Notes under the pieces: generated by a model
What the model was told of the DNA's origin: nothing
The model's database searches: none
What the model saw: only the letters and a program-made list of their open reading frames with translations
Program-made: the position numbers and the translations under genes
Source: Lachnospiraceae bacterium
GTDB taxonomy: Bacteria; Bacillota; Clostridia; Lachnospirales; Lachnospiraceae
NCBI GenBank assembly: GCA_030527645.1
Contig: JAUNAJ010000001.1
Span: forward strand, 62,001 to 126,000
Length of the DNA stretch: 64,000 nt
Direction: 5' to 3'
In this document: piece by piece, positions 34,234 through 41,772 of the stretch
Layout: each line of letters opens with the position of its first letter
Position numbering within the stretch: the first letter of the stretch is position 1

Positions 34234-35453
34234 TGGAAGAAATGCTGACTCTTGAAACCTTCGAAGAGGCTTCTGAGATCGTAAAGAAGGTTGCGCTGGA
34301 GACAAAGCTGGTTTACAGTGAGTATTTCAGTGCCCAGACAGGCAACAAAATCTTTCTGAAGCCTGAAAACATGCAGTATACCGGTGCATACAAGCTGCGA
34401 GGTGCCTATTATAAGATCAGTACCCTGACAGATGAGGAGCGAGGCAGAGGCCTGATCACTGCCTCTGCGGGCAACCATGCCCAGGGCGTGGCCTATGCAG
34501 CCAAGGCCTTCGGTGCCAAGGCAGTGATTGTTATGCCTACCTCTACCCCCCTGATCAAGGTAAACAGAACAAAGAGCTACGGGGCAGAGGTAATCCTGCA
34601 TGGTGATGTGTATGACGAAGCCTGTGAGAAGGCACTGGAGCTGGCTGAGGAGAACGGATATACCTTCATCCACCCCTTTGACGATCTGGCAGTGGCTACC
34701 GGACAGGGAACCATCGCCATGGAGATCTTTAAAGAGCTTCCTCTGGTGGACTATATTCTGGTTCCGGTGGGCGGCGGCGGTCTGGCTACCGGTGTATCCA
34801 CTCTTGCAAAGCTGCTGAATCCCAAGATCAAGGTGATCGGCGTGGAGCCGGCCAATGCAAACTGCCTGCAGACCTCCTTTGAACGAGGCGAGGTCACCAC
34901 ACTGCCCAGAGTAAATACCATTGCAGACGGTACAGCTGTGAAGCGTCCCGGTGAAAAAATCTTCCCGTATCTGCAGCAGAATCTGGACGAGATCCTTACG
35001 GTGCCGGATGAGGAGCTGATCGTTGCTTTCCTGGATATGGTGGAAAATCATAAAATGATCGTAGAGAACTCAGGACTGCTTACTGTAGCTGCACTGAAGC
35101 ATCTGAATGTAAAGGGAAAAAAGGTTGTATCCGTGCTCAGCGGCGGAAACATGGACGTGATCACCATGTCTTCCGTGGTACAGAACGGACTGATCGCCCG
35201 CAACAGGATCTTTACCCTGTCCCTGCTGCTTCCGGATAAGCCGGGATCCCTTGTAAAGGTTGCAACACTGATCGCAGAGAACCAGGGAAACATCATCAAG
35301 ACCGAGCACAATGCCTTTTACAGTGTGAACAGAAATGATACTGTCGAGCTGAAGGTAACCATGGAGGCCTTCGGAGAGGAGCATAAGAAACAGATCACCG
35401 ATGCGCTGGATGCCGCAGGCTTTAAGCCAAGACAGGTCCGTGCGGTGCTGTAA
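34233..35453 (+). CDS. ilvA: Threonine ammonia-lyase with ACT domain
   Basis: 406 residues. The PLP site is in YTGAYKLRGAYYK (the Lys binds PLP), with SAGNHAQGVAYAAK and the phosphate-binding VGGGGLATG. The last ~75 residues form an ACT-like domain (LPDKPGSLVKVATLIAENQGN). It deaminates threonine to 2-oxobutanoate for isoleucine synthesis or catabolism. The single short ACT tail matches the TdcB/tdcB-like clostridial enzyme more than the two-ACT E. coli IlvA, so the role (biosynthetic or degradative) is open. ATG overlaps the ftsY stop. Confidence 0.92.
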   Translation: MEEMLTLETFEEASEIVKKVALETKLVYSEYFSAQTGNKIFLKPENMQYTGAYKLRGAYYKISTLTDEERGRGLITASAGNHAQGVAYAAKAFGAKAVIVMPTSTPLIKVNRTKSYGAEVILHGDVYDEACEKALELAEENGYTFIHPFDDLAVATGQGTIAMEIFKELPLVDYILVPVGGGGLATGVSTLAKLLNPKIKVIGVEPANANCLQTSFERGEVTTLPRVNTIADGTAVKRPGEKIFPYLQQNLDEILTVPDEELIVAFLDMVENHKMIVENSGLLTVAALKHLNVKGKKVVSVLSGGNMDVITMSSVVQNGLIARNRIFTLSLLLPDKPGSLVKVATLIAENQGNIIKTEHNAFYSVNRNDTVELKVTMEAFGEEHKKQITDALDAAGFKPRQVRAVL

Positions 35454-35464
35454 TTCGAAAATAA

Positions 35465-36268
35465 ATGGAACATAACAAAAGAGATAGAGAGGAATCTGCT
35501 TTGCATAACAGCAGCGATCCGGCCGGAGCGAGCAGGACGGGAAACAAAAGCAGCAGTGAACAGAAGAGGAATTACCAGAAAGAACTGGATCTGATCATAA
35601 AGAGGCTGGAGCAGGAGGGCAGACGCCCTCACCTGCTGCTGCACAGCTGCTGCGCTCCCTGCAGCAGCCATTGTCTGGAATATCTGCAGGAGCACTTTGA
35701 GATCACAGTGTTCTATTATAATCCCAACATTGCTCCGGAGAGTGAATACCGCCTGAGAGTGGAGGAGCAGCAGCGTCTGATCCGGGAGCTCTGCAAAGGC
35801 GGAAATGTGCATTTCCTGGAGGGTCCCTATGATCCCCAGCGGTTCTACGAGGCGGCAAGAGGACTGGAACTGGTTCCGGAGGGAGGAGAGCGCTGTACAA
35901 AGTGCTTTGAACTGCGTCTTCGGGAGGCTGCAAAAGCGGCACAGGAGTGCGGAGCAGAATACTTTACCACCACACTGACCATCAGTCCCCTGAAGGATGC
36001 GCGGCGGCTCAATTCCATCGGTCTGCAGATCCAGGAGGAAATGCAGGAAAAAATCAGCAGAGAAGCCGGGACTGAAGGTACAGAGACAGAACGCGTGTCC
36101 GGAGAACAGGATTCGGCAGCGTCTGTAAAGTGGCTGGTATCGGATTTTAAGAAGAAGAACGGATACAGAAGATCCATTGAGCTTTCAGAGGAATACGGAC
36201 TGTACCGTCAGAATTACTGCGGCTGCGTCTTTTCAAGACGGGAGCCGGACAGAGAAAGAGAGGAATAA
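35465..36268 (+). CDS. queH: Epoxyqueuosine reductase QueH
   Basis: About 255-267 residues. QueH hallmarks are the Cys cluster LLLHSCCAPCSSHCLEYL, the YYNPNIAPESEYRLRVEEQ segment, a central CTKCFELRL and a terminal YCGCVFS. These cysteines bind an Fe-S cluster and a second metal in the non-cobalamin enzyme that reduces epoxyqueuosine to queuosine in tRNA. ATG 35465 lacks a ribosome site, whereas an in-frame TTG at 35501 has GAGAGG 8 nt upstream; the true start may be TTG 35501. It continues the ilvA-argH run, with argH 2 bp downstream. An unusual insert near residues ~195-220 is Glu/Thr/Ser-rich. Confidence 0.92.
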   Translation: MEHNKRDREESALHNSSDPAGASRTGNKSSSEQKRNYQKELDLIIKRLEQEGRRPHLLLHSCCAPCSSHCLEYLQEHFEITVFYYNPNIAPESEYRLRVEEQQRLIRELCKGGNVHFLEGPYDPQRFYEAARGLELVPEGGERCTKCFELRLREAAKAAQECGAEYFTTTLTISPLKDARRLNSIGLQIQEEMQEKISREAGTEGTETERVSGEQDSAASVKWLVSDFKKKNGYRRSIELSEEYGLYRQNYCGCVFSRREPDREREE

Positions 36269-36270
36269 AT

Positions 36271-37647
36271 ATGGCACAGCTTTGGGGAGGACGATTCACC
36301 AAGGAGACAGATCAGCTGGTATACAACTTCAACGCCTCCATCGGGTTTGATCAGAAGTTCTACCGTCAGGATATCCGCGGCAGCATTGCCCATGTGAAAA
36401 TGCTGGCAAAGCAGGGAATCCTGACAGAGGAGGAGAGAGATCAGATCATCGAGGGACTGGAGGGAATTCTCCGGGATGTGGAGAACGGAACACTGGAGAT
36501 CACCAGTGAATACGAGGATATCCACAGCTTTGTGGAGGCTAATCTGATCGACCGCATTGGTGATGCAGGAAAGAAGCTGCACACCGGACGAAGCAGAAAC
36601 GATCAGGTGGCTCTGGATATGAAGCTGTATACCAGAGATGAGGTAGAGGCCATGGACGCTCTGGTGAAGGAGCTGCTGGTGGTGATCAACCGCATTATGA
36701 AAGAGAATCTTCACACCTACATGCCGGGCTTTACCCATCTGCAGAAGGCACAGCCCCTGACCCTGGCGCATCATTTCGGTGCATACTTTGAGATGTTCCG
36801 GAGAGACAGAGGCCGCCTGCAGGATATCCATGAGAGAATGAACTGGTGTCCGCTGGGCTCCGGTGCCCTGGCTGGAACCACCTATCCGCTGGATCGTGCG
36901 TATACGGCAGAACTGCTGGATTTTGCAGGACCCACCAGCAACAGCATGGACTCCGTATCAGACAGAGACTACCTGATCGAGCTGCTGTCTGCCATGTCCA
37001 CCATCATGATGCATCTGAGCCGGTTCTGTGAGGAGATCATTACCTGGAATACCAACGAATACCGCTTTGTGGAGATCGATGATGCCTACAGCACAGGCAG
37101 CTCCATTATGCCCCAGAAGAAAAATCCGGATATTGCAGAGCTGGTAAGAGGAAAGACAGGCCGTGTGTACGGAGCTCTTGTTTCCCTGCTTACCACCATG
37201 AAGGGTCTTCCTCTTGCCTACAACAAGGATATGCAGGAGGATAAGGAGCTGACCTTTGACGCCATTGACACCGTGAAGGGCTGTCTGGCACTGTTTACCG
37301 GCATGATCGATACCATGAAATTCCGCAATGACGTGATGGAAGCCTCTGCAAAGAACGGTTTCACCAACGCCACCGATGCAGCAGACTACCTGGTTGTAAA
37401 GGGAGTACCCTTCCGTGATGCCCACGGAATCATCGGACGTCTGGTATTGTACTGCATTGACAAGGACTGCGCACTGGATGATCTTACCGTGGAGGAGTTC
37501 AAGCAGTTCAGCGAAGCCTTCGATGAGGATATCTATGAAGCCATCAGCATGCAGACCTGCGTAGAGAAGCGTATGACCATCGGCGCACCCGGTGCCGCAG
37601 TGATGGAACAGGTGATCGCAGCGAATGACGCGTATCTGGCAGAATAA
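36271..37647 (+). CDS. argH: Argininosuccinate lyase
   Basis: 458 residues, usual length. It starts MAQLWGGRFTKETDQLVYNF and contains HTGRSRNDQVALD, the conserved FTHLQKAQPLTLAHHF and the fumarase-superfamily signature GSSIMPQKKNPD. It splits argininosuccinate into arginine and fumarate, the last step of arginine synthesis. GAGGAA precedes the ATG. The gene is followed by hairpin repeat copy 2. Confidence 0.97.
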   Translation: MAQLWGGRFTKETDQLVYNFNASIGFDQKFYRQDIRGSIAHVKMLAKQGILTEEERDQIIEGLEGILRDVENGTLEITSEYEDIHSFVEANLIDRIGDAGKKLHTGRSRNDQVALDMKLYTRDEVEAMDALVKELLVVINRIMKENLHTYMPGFTHLQKAQPLTLAHHFGAYFEMFRRDRGRLQDIHERMNWCPLGSGALAGTTYPLDRAYTAELLDFAGPTSNSMDSVSDRDYLIELLSAMSTIMMHLSRFCEEIITWNTNEYRFVEIDDAYSTGSSIMPQKKNPDIAELVRGKTGRVYGALVSLLTTMKGLPLAYNKDMQEDKELTFDAIDTVKGCLALFTGMIDTMKFRNDVMEASAKNGFTNATDAADYLVVKGVPFRDAHGIIGRLVLYCIDKDCALDDLTVEEFKQFSEAFDEDIYEAISMQTCVEKRMTIGAPGAAVMEQVIAANDAYLAE

Positions 37648-37650
37648 GTA

Positions 37651-37718
37651 AATGGAACGGGGGGACGGTGGAATCGTTCCGCAAAAGCGGAACGATTCCA
37701 CCGTCCCCCCGTTCCATT
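37651..37718. repeat. Large hairpin repeat, copy 2 (after argH)
   Basis: Perfect 32-bp arms (left starts AATGGAACGGGGGGACGGTG) around an AAAA loop. It is almost identical to 28655-28720: it has one extra G per arm, and the two internal G-U pairs of copy 1 are restored to Watson-Crick. Confidence 0.92.
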
Positions 37719-37764
37719 TTATTGGGCCTGACTCTGAAAGTTGCAAATTCCTTTTAATTTCCTG

Positions 37765-37819
37765 TTGCATTTTTTTCTGTTATGGAGTAGGATACTACTT
37801 GTGACGCACAAATGTGCGT
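37765..37819 (+). promoter_or_regulatory. asd promoter with palindromic operator candidate
   Basis: TTGCAT, 17 nt, TAGGAT (37788-37793), followed at the expected transcript start by the palindrome ACGCACAAATGTGCGT (37804-37819). Confidence 0.45.
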
Positions 37820-37856
37820 GTTGGAAATACAAAGTATGAATTATGAGGAGAGAATA

Positions 37857-38945
37857 ATGATGGATAAGAAACTCAGAGTTGGTATTCTTGGCGCAACAGG
37901 AATGGTAGGACAGAGATTTATTTCCCTGCTGGAGAATCACCCCTGGTTTGAGGTGGTTACCCTGGCTGCTTCAGCCAGAAGTGCAGGAAAGACCTATGAG
38001 GAGGCTGTAGGCGGACGCTGGAAGATGACCACACCGATGCCGGAGGCTGTCAAAAAACTGGTTGTTATGAATGTAAACGAGGTAGAGAAGGTGGCTTCCA
38101 CCGTTGATTTTGTATTCTCTGCAGTAGATATGACAAAGGATGAGATCCGTGCCATCGAGGAAGAGTACGCAAAAACAGAGACACCGGTTGTTTCCAACAA
38201 CAGTGCTCACCGCTGGACACCGGATGTTCCCATGGTTGTGCCGGAGATCAATCCTGAGCACTTCGATGTAATTGAGTTCCAGAAAAAACGTCTGGGAACC
38301 ACAAGAGGCTTTATCGCAGTTAAACCAAACTGCTCTATTCAGGCCTATGCACCGGCTCTCACCGCATGGAAGGAGTTCGAGCCCTATGAGGTAGTAGCTA
38401 CCACCTATCAGGCAATTTCCGGAGCAGGAAAAACCTTCAAGGACTGGCCGGAGATGGTGGAGAACATCATTCCGTACATCGGCGGAGAGGAAGAAAAATC
38501 CGAGCAGGAGCCGTTAAGGATCTGGGGAAAAATTGAGGATGGTGTGATTGTAAAGGCACAGGAGCCAAAGATCACCTGCCAGTGTATCCGAGTACCTGTT
38601 CTCAACGGACATACAGCAGCTGTATTCGTAAAATTCAGAAAACAGCCTACCAAAGAACAGCTGATCGACAGACTGGTGAACTTCAAGGGCGTTCCTCAGG
38701 AGCTGAATCTGCCAAGTGCTCCGAAGCAGTTTATCCAGTACATGGAGGAGGACAACCGTCCCCAGGTAAAACTGGATGTAGACTATGAGAGAGGCATGGG
38801 CGTTTCCGTAGGACGGATCCGTGAGGATTCCATCTACGACTGGAAGTTCGTAGGTCTCGCTCACAACACCGTCCGCGGTGCGGCAGGCGGTGCGGTTCTC
38901 TGTGCAGAGACACTGGTGGCAAAGAAATATATTCAGGCAAAGTAA
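37857..38945 (+). CDS. asd: Aspartate-semialdehyde dehydrogenase
   Basis: 362 residues. The NADP site is VGILGATGMVGQRF and the catalytic Cys lies in AVKPNCSIQAYAPAL. Length and motifs fit the fungal/archaeal-type Asd rather than the usual shorter bacterial type. It makes aspartate semialdehyde for lysine, threonine and methionine. ATG 37857 has GAGGAGAG upstream; an earlier in-frame ATG at 37812 falls inside the operator candidate. A terminator follows at 38965-38994. Confidence 0.93.
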   Translation: MMDKKLRVGILGATGMVGQRFISLLENHPWFEVVTLAASARSAGKTYEEAVGGRWKMTTPMPEAVKKLVVMNVNEVEKVASTVDFVFSAVDMTKDEIRAIEEEYAKTETPVVSNNSAHRWTPDVPMVVPEINPEHFDVIEFQKKRLGTTRGFIAVKPNCSIQAYAPALTAWKEFEPYEVVATTYQAISGAGKTFKDWPEMVENIIPYIGGEEEKSEQEPLRIWGKIEDGVIVKAQEPKITCQCIRVPVLNGHTAAVFVKFRKQPTKEQLIDRLVNFKGVPQELNLPSAPKQFIQYMEEDNRPQVKLDVDYERGMGVSVGRIREDSIYDWKFVGLAHNTVRGAAGGAVLCAETLVAKKYIQAK

Positions 38946-38964
38946 ATCTGAACCAGACAATAGC

Positions 38965-38994
38965 AAAAGGGACTGTCCGCGGACAGTCCCTTTT
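38965..38994 (+). terminator. asd terminator
   Basis: AAAAGGGACTGTCC, GC loop, GGACAGTCCCTTTT; symmetrical, could work in both directions. Confidence 0.88.
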
Positions 38995-39088
38995 CAGAAA
39001 TATGAATTCAAGTCGGGCTCGCAAGACTTCGTGTCCCGCGGAGTCTTCATCTCATCAAAGGAATGGATTGATCAAAGGGAGGAAATGA

Positions 39089-39658
39089 ATGGTAAACAGC
39101 AGCGATGAACGATACCAGATGGTGGATCAGGCAATTTGTGATGCAGTATTCCTGTTCGCGAAAACAAAGGATCCCATGACGGTTACCGTTGCGGAGATCT
39201 GCAAGAAAGTCGGTATTGTAAGAAGTACATTCTACAATCATTATCAGGATCTGCCGTCCCTTATTCAGGCAGTGCAGCAGCAGTCCATCGATGAGATCCG
39301 GGATATGCTGGTTCACTTCCGTCCGAAGGGAAACAGGGAGATCTGCCAGCAATTTTACAGCTCTCTGTGCAATTATATAGCGGATAACGGACTGCTGCAG
39401 CAGCTGTTGAAATGGCCGGAGGAATCCTCAGCATTCTTTGAAGCTGTCATGGAGATGTTTCATGAGTATGTAATGCAGGGAACAAAGACCGTTCTGACCG
39501 AGCGGTCTGCCTGGGCTGTCTCCTATTCCATCGGAGGGGCTGTAGGTATTCTTCATAAATGGACCAGAAGCAGTCATCCGCAGGAGCCGGATGTGATCGC
39601 AGATATGCTGACGGAACTGTTCCTGAAAGGACCGATGGCGATGCTGCTGGAGAAATGA
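39089..39658 (+). CDS. TetR/AcrR-family transcriptional regulator
   Basis: 189 residues. The N-terminal TetR helix-turn-helix spans ~12-55 (VTVAEICKKVGIVRSTFYNHYQDL, with the classic STFYNHY recognition helix end). The C-terminal all-helical ligand domain includes FYSSLCNYIADNG and YSIGGAVGILHKWTRS, typical of the TetR_C_7/DhaS-like class in Firmicutes. GGGAGGA lies 4 nt before the ATG. It is convergent with the C-T-A operon at 39797-43155 and shares its terminator, so regulation of that operon or of the exported proteins is plausible but unproven. A candidate operator is at 43362-43391. Confidence 0.9.
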   Translation: MVNSSDERYQMVDQAICDAVFLFAKTKDPMTVTVAEICKKVGIVRSTFYNHYQDLPSLIQAVQQQSIDEIRDMLVHFRPKGNREICQQFYSSLCNYIADNGLLQQLLKWPEESSAFFEAVMEMFHEYVMQGTKTVLTERSAWAVSYSIGGAVGILHKWTRSSHPQEPDVIADMLTELFLKGPMAMLLEK

Positions 39659-39749
39659 GCCGATTTCCAGGTGAAAGAAGATACTGTCAGTTGGAAAAAA
39701 CCAGCTGCAAGAATAGAGAACATCCACCGGATGTTTACTTCGTATGAAA

Positions 39750-39794
39750 GCAAAAAAACATGAGGCAGTTTACTTATGCCTCATGTTTTTTTGC
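39750..39794. terminator. Bidirectional terminator between TetR gene and AMP-ligase gene
   Basis: An 18-bp arm GCAAAAAAACATGAGGCA pairs with TGCCTCATGTTTTTTTGC; the A- and T-runs serve both strands. Confidence 0.9.
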
Positions 39795-39796
39795 AA

Positions 39797-41335
39797 TTAC
39801 TGCAGCGGCTGGTCCTCCGCAGCATATCTTCTTAAAATCTTGTGAGTAGTACTCTTTCTGAAAGGATTCTGACGGATCACAAGAGCCGTGATCGCCCGGT
39901 AGGAGGGCTCGGAAGCGTTTGAGGCATCGATCGCCTCCTGCAGCTTTGCCCGGAGTGCTTCCTCCAAAAGGCCGGCAGCCTCCACAGCATCGGGATCCGG
40001 ATAGATTCTTGCGGTCAGTCCGTTTACTTCACCGGTAATCACGATCTCGCTGATCAGAGGATTCATTCCGAAACGCTCCTCGATCATTTCCGGTGAAACA
40101 TTCTCTCCGTTGGACAGAATGATCAGGTTCTTGGTTCTGCCTGTGATGGTCAGATAGCCTTCTTCATCGATGTTTCCCTCGTCGCCGGTATGGAGCCATC
40201 CATCCTCCAGAGTTTCAGCAGTTTCCTCAGGCATCTTATAGTATCCCTGCATGACGCTGCTTCCCTTTACCTGAATCTCACCGTTGACGATCCGGATCTG
40301 TGCATTGGCCAGCGGGCGTCCTACGGTACCGTCCTTATGCTCCGTCATTCCGTTTGAGGTGATCACAGGAGAACATTCAGACATGCCGTAGCCCTGAAGG
40401 ATCTCTACACCCAGAGCACGGAACATCCGGATATAGTACGGATTCAGTGCAGCTCCGCCGGAATAGATCCATTTCAGGTTGGTTCCGAAGATTTTATCGT
40501 GGATTGCTTTGATGACAGCGGGATCTTCCGGAAGACCTCCCTGTCCCGCCTGTGCAATTTTCTTTCCGATGGATTCGATCATCAAAGGGACCATCAGCAT
40601 GATATCCGGATTGAAGCGTTTCATATTTTTCGCCATATGAAGCAGGGAGTCGTTGATCATCACAGTGACTCCGTGATAGAATCCCTCGATCCAGTCGCAG
40701 GTCAGGCAGTAGGCATGGTGGATCGGAAGAACACTGAGCATGGTCGTGCCCGGACCGGCTTCTACCTCTACATTTTCCACATTGGAGACCAGGTTCTCAT
40801 GGCTCAGCATGACACCCTTGCTTTTTCCTGTGGTTCCGGAAGTGAATATGATCACTGCCAGATCGGAGGCAGCAGGGCAGTACTCCCTGTCCTGCACCTC
40901 AGTAAAGCCATCTGTAAATCCGGCAATGCCTTCCGGTGTCAGCAGTACAATGTCTCTCAGCTTCGGGCAGGAGGAGCGGATCAGATCCAGAACCTTTTCA
41001 AAGGAAGGGGATACAAACAGCGCCTCGGAATCACTGCGGTTGATCAGATCAATAAATTCCATGGGAGGGAGCATGACGTCCAGCGGTACTGCAGCAGACC
41101 GTCCGGTCGTTATTCCGAAAAATGTCTCTACCCATTCAGGACTGCTCTCACCGATGAGGGAGATCTGTTTTCCTTCATATCCTTTTGCATGAAGGGCAGC
41201 GCGAATGGCCTTTACCTTCTGTTCTATGTCAGCATAGTGCAGTTCACATACTTCTTTCTTGTTCAGATAACGAATCGCAGGCTCTTTTCCATACAGCATA
41301 AAGCTGCGATCCAGCATTTCACGAATTGTCTTCAT
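39797..41335 (-). CDS. Adenylate-forming acyl/amino-acid ligase (stand-alone A-domain-like)
   Basis: 512 residues, ANL superfamily. Motif A3 is VIIFTSGTTGKSKGVML, A5 is GYGMSECSP, A7 is HTGDEGNIDEEG, and the A10 Lys is in FRKSTTHKILR, all intact. It activates a carboxylic acid with ATP and loads it on CoA or a carrier protein; with an ACP gene next to it, loading of that ACP is the natural inference. The substrate is unknown. The start is MKTIREM at 41335 (GGAGG 5 nt upstream), not the longer frame to 41359. Last gene of the minus-strand operon; palindromic repeat copy 2 sits between it and the ACP gene. Confidence 0.88.
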   Translation of the reverse strand: MKTIREMLDRSFMLYGKEPAIRYLNKKEVCELHYADIEQKVKAIRAALHAKGYEGKQISLIGESSPEWVETFFGITTGRSAAVPLDVMLPPMEFIDLINRSDSEALFVSPSFEKVLDLIRSSCPKLRDIVLLTPEGIAGFTDGFTEVQDREYCPAASDLAVIIFTSGTTGKSKGVMLSHENLVSNVENVEVEAGPGTTMLSVLPIHHAYCLTCDWIEGFYHGVTVMINDSLLHMAKNMKRFNPDIMLMVPLMIESIGKKIAQAGQGGLPEDPAVIKAIHDKIFGTNLKWIYSGGAALNPYYIRMFRALGVEILQGYGMSECSPVITSNGMTEHKDGTVGRPLANAQIRIVNGEIQVKGSSVMQGYYKMPEETAETLEDGWLHTGDEGNIDEEGYLTITGRTKNLIILSNGENVSPEMIEERFGMNPLISEIVITGEVNGLTARIYPDPDAVEAAGLLEEALRAKLQEAIDASNASEPSYRAITALVIRQNPFRKSTTHKILRRYAAEDQPLQ

Positions 41336-41392
41336 ATATACCTCCAGACGTAATCTCATTTCTGTATCTATAGTGGATCATCAGATTTTCTC

Positions 41393-41469
41393 AGCAGGAG
41401 ATACGCATACCAACTCTTACATGCCAGCATGACGAGCCGGCATTTGTATCTCCTGCTATCCCGTGAACA
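41393..41469 (+). repeat. Palindromic repeat element, copy 2 (inside the C-T-A operon)
   Basis: Left arm AGCAGGAGATACGCAT, right arm ATTTGTATCTCCTGCT. The centre contains the 25-bp core identical to copy 1 (23261-23285), followed by the same CCCGTGAACA end. It is intercistronic and, as RNA, would form a hairpin between the ACP and ligase genes. Confidence 0.82.
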
Positions 41470-41474
41470 AAAGT

Positions 41475-41711
41475 TCAGTCTGTCAGTTCAGTAAGATAGT
41501 CCAGCGCATCCTGTACGGTCACCAGATTCTTTGCGCGTTCCAGATCGATCTCAATGTCAAATGCATCCTCCAGCTCGCCCAGGAAGGACATGAAGTCCAG
41601 AGAACTGAAGCTTAAGTCCTCACGGAAACGTACCTCGCCGGTAATTTCCAGGTCGGTGTTGCTGTATTCACGGATCAACTCAATAAATCTATCATTGTTT
41701 GCTGCGCTCAT
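41475..41711 (-). CDS. Acyl carrier protein (carrier/T domain)
   Basis: 78 residues, very acidic, with a four-helix ACP pattern. The phosphopantetheine site is LSFSSLDFMSF: Ser37 in SSLD at the place of the usual DSLD/DSLE, so the residue before the attachment Ser is Ser, not Asp. The partner-binding helix II continues with LGELEDAFDIEID. Located between the condensation-domain gene and the ligase gene in one operon, it is likely the dedicated carrier for that pathway rather than the fatty-acid ACP. GGAG precedes the ATG. The housekeeping acpP is not in the window. Confidence 0.87.
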   Translation of the reverse strand: MSAANNDRFIELIREYSNTDLEITGEVRFREDLSFSSLDFMSFLGELEDAFDIEIDLERAKNLVTVQDALDYLTELTD

Positions 41712-41772
41712 TTGTATGATCTCCTTTAATAAAAATGTAGTAACTCTTCTGAATAGTTAAAAGATTAATAAT

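Noticed and set aside
33930-35051. 373-codon minus-strand frame opposite ftsY/ilvA
   Set aside because: Antisense to two clearly conserved genes.
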